A stretch of 64,000 nt of DNA from Candidatus Eisenbergiella merdipullorum (GTDB lineage Bacteria > Bacillota > Clostridia > Lachnospirales > Lachnospiraceae), in contig DWYY01000124.1 in NCBI GenBank assembly GCA_019118445.1, positions 1 through 64,000 of the forward strand. Direction: 5' to 3'. The notes below the pieces were generated by a model. It was not told where the DNA came from and searched no databases. It worked only from the letters and a program-made list of their open reading frames with translations. How positions within the stretch are numbered: the first letter of the stretch is position 1; each line of letters begins with the position of its first letter. The position numbers and the translations under genes are program-made. Shown here one piece after another: positions 63,590 to 64,000 of the stretch.

Positions 63590-63802
63590 CAAATGATGCT
63601 TTTTCTTCATGAAGCAAGTCGAGATTCTCTTCACGGCGGGATGCAGTGATCCATTCCGCGACGTCTTCACCAGTGTATAAATTGTTCTGTTCACCAGCGC
63701 CGGATCTCCAGTGGAAACACCGAGAGCAGCACGGATATTTTTAGGTATAGTTACCTGTCCCTTAGCCATAACCTTTGCATCATTTATCAGAATATCAGAC
63801 AT
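63590..63802 (-). pseudogene. Decayed AbrB/MazE-type DNA-binding antitoxin or regulator
   Basis: On the minus strand GGAGGT and ATG 63800-63802 start a normal AbrB-like N-terminus, INDAKVMAKGQVTIPKNIRA, then ALGVSTGD. There the expected second half of the swapped-hairpin fold is missing: the frame jumps to VNRTIYTL and then goes out of frame. A shifted frame picks up EDVAEWITASRREEN, the usual C-terminal region, and runs on antisense to the acyltransferase gene. I read this as an internal deletion of about a dozen codons plus a frameshift. Confidence 0.72.
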
Positions 63803-63832
63803 AATATAATACCTCCAATTCAATTTAAAAGT

Positions 63833-63851
63833 AGGGAAATCGGATTTCCCT
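63833..63851. other. Short perfect inverted repeat in the AbrB/flavin-reductase intergenic region
   Basis: AGGGAAAT (63833-63840) and ATTTCCCT (63844-63851) surround a 3-base centre. It lies between the minus-strand AbrB-type gene and the + strand flavin-reductase-like gene, so it may be an operator. No U-run adjoins it. Confidence 0.35.
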
Positions 63852-63918
63852 GCTTTCTGTGTATGCAGCAAAAGGAAAAGTGTTAAGAGAGCTTGACATG
63901 ATACGAAGGGAGAACGAG

Positions 63919-64000
63919 ATGGATATTCAGACTTTTTTTCAGTTAAATTACGGCGTCTATATCACCTCCACCCTGGACGGGCAGAGACCCGTGGGCTGCG
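63919..64000 (+). CDS. Flavin-reductase-like protein, N-terminal fragment (3' end outside window)
   Basis: Only 27 codons are visible. ATG 63919 follows GAAGGGAGAACGAG. The residues read DIQTFFQLNYGVYITSTLDG and then QRPVGC, the opening of flavin-reductase domain proteins (flavoredoxin / high-molecular-weight rubredoxin type), which use FMN to reduce partners in anaerobes. Too little sequence is present to name the exact family. Confidence 0.55.
   Translation, partial: MDIQTFFQLNYGVYITSTLDGQRPVGC

Noticed and set aside
1-64000. CRISPR arrays, tRNA or rRNA genes, insertion sequences
   Set aside because: No regularly spaced repeats, no cloverleaf-like segments and no transposase-like frames were noticed, though a search was not run.

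Overview
The window looks like the chromosome of an anaerobic Clostridia member, most likely a Lachnospiraceae-type Firmicute. This is inferred from strong GGAGG ribosome sites with frequent GTG/TTG starts, many DUF6056/DUF6020/PF10131-like membrane proteins, a DUF6472-like small Cys protein, a superoxide reductase and an archaeal-type aspartyl-tRNA synthetase. All family names come from reading the proteins, not from searches. I saw no rRNA, tRNA, CRISPR array or recognisable transposase.

Positions 1-50.7 kb form one very large cell-surface glycan locus, almost all on the + strand. It starts with the tail of an AlgX/AlgJ-like O-acetyltransferase and a decayed acyltransferase. Next (1.2-13.5 kb) come cytoplasmic glycosyltransferases, a PglK-like ABC flippase, a dTDP-3-amino-3,6-dideoxyhexose gene pair (FdtA/FdtB-like), a methyltransferase and an out-of-place AAA-ATPase/PD-(D/E)XK protein. 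The 13.5-20.7 kb stretch is A+T-richer and holds several gene fossils plus a GtrA protein and large membrane proteins. A strong promoter at 20.84 kb starts a second export unit: radical SAM/SPASM enzyme, GT-D glycosyltransferase, second PglK-like flippase and three more glycosyltransferases, followed by GT-C-like membrane proteins, a UDP-glucuronate-epimerase-like enzyme and an acyltransferase.

A further promoter at 37.81 kb starts a unit with three DUF6056-like membrane proteins, a GtrB-type polyprenyl-phosphate glycosyltransferase, a ChbG-type deacetylase, an FkbH-like enzyme + acyl carrier protein + MBOAT trio, a DPM1-like glycosyltransferase and a GT-C protein. An SGNH lipoprotein with its own promoter follows. 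The overall logic seems to be: build oligosaccharides on a lipid in the cytoplasm, flip them with ABC flippases, then elaborate them outside the membrane from polyprenyl-phosphate sugars and acyl donors. The FkbH-ACP-MBOAT trio is the most interesting candidate system, perhaps placing a glycerate-derived acyl group on the glycan.

Positions 51.9-58.9 kb are a compact tetrapyrrole operon (DUF6472-like gene, hemA, precorrin-2 dehydrogenase, hemC, cobA-hemD fusion, hemB, hemL). It takes glutamyl-tRNA to uroporphyrinogen III and sirohydrochlorin, so it serves sirohaem and/or corrinoids rather than protohaem.

The right end (58.9-64 kb) is a mixed region: a superoxide reductase on the minus strand, a damaged Nudix gene, an archaeal-type aspartyl-tRNA synthetase behind a strong terminator and a short overlapping reading frame, an MBL-fold hydrolase, an acyltransferase, a decayed AbrB-type antitoxin and the start of a flavin-reductase-like gene.
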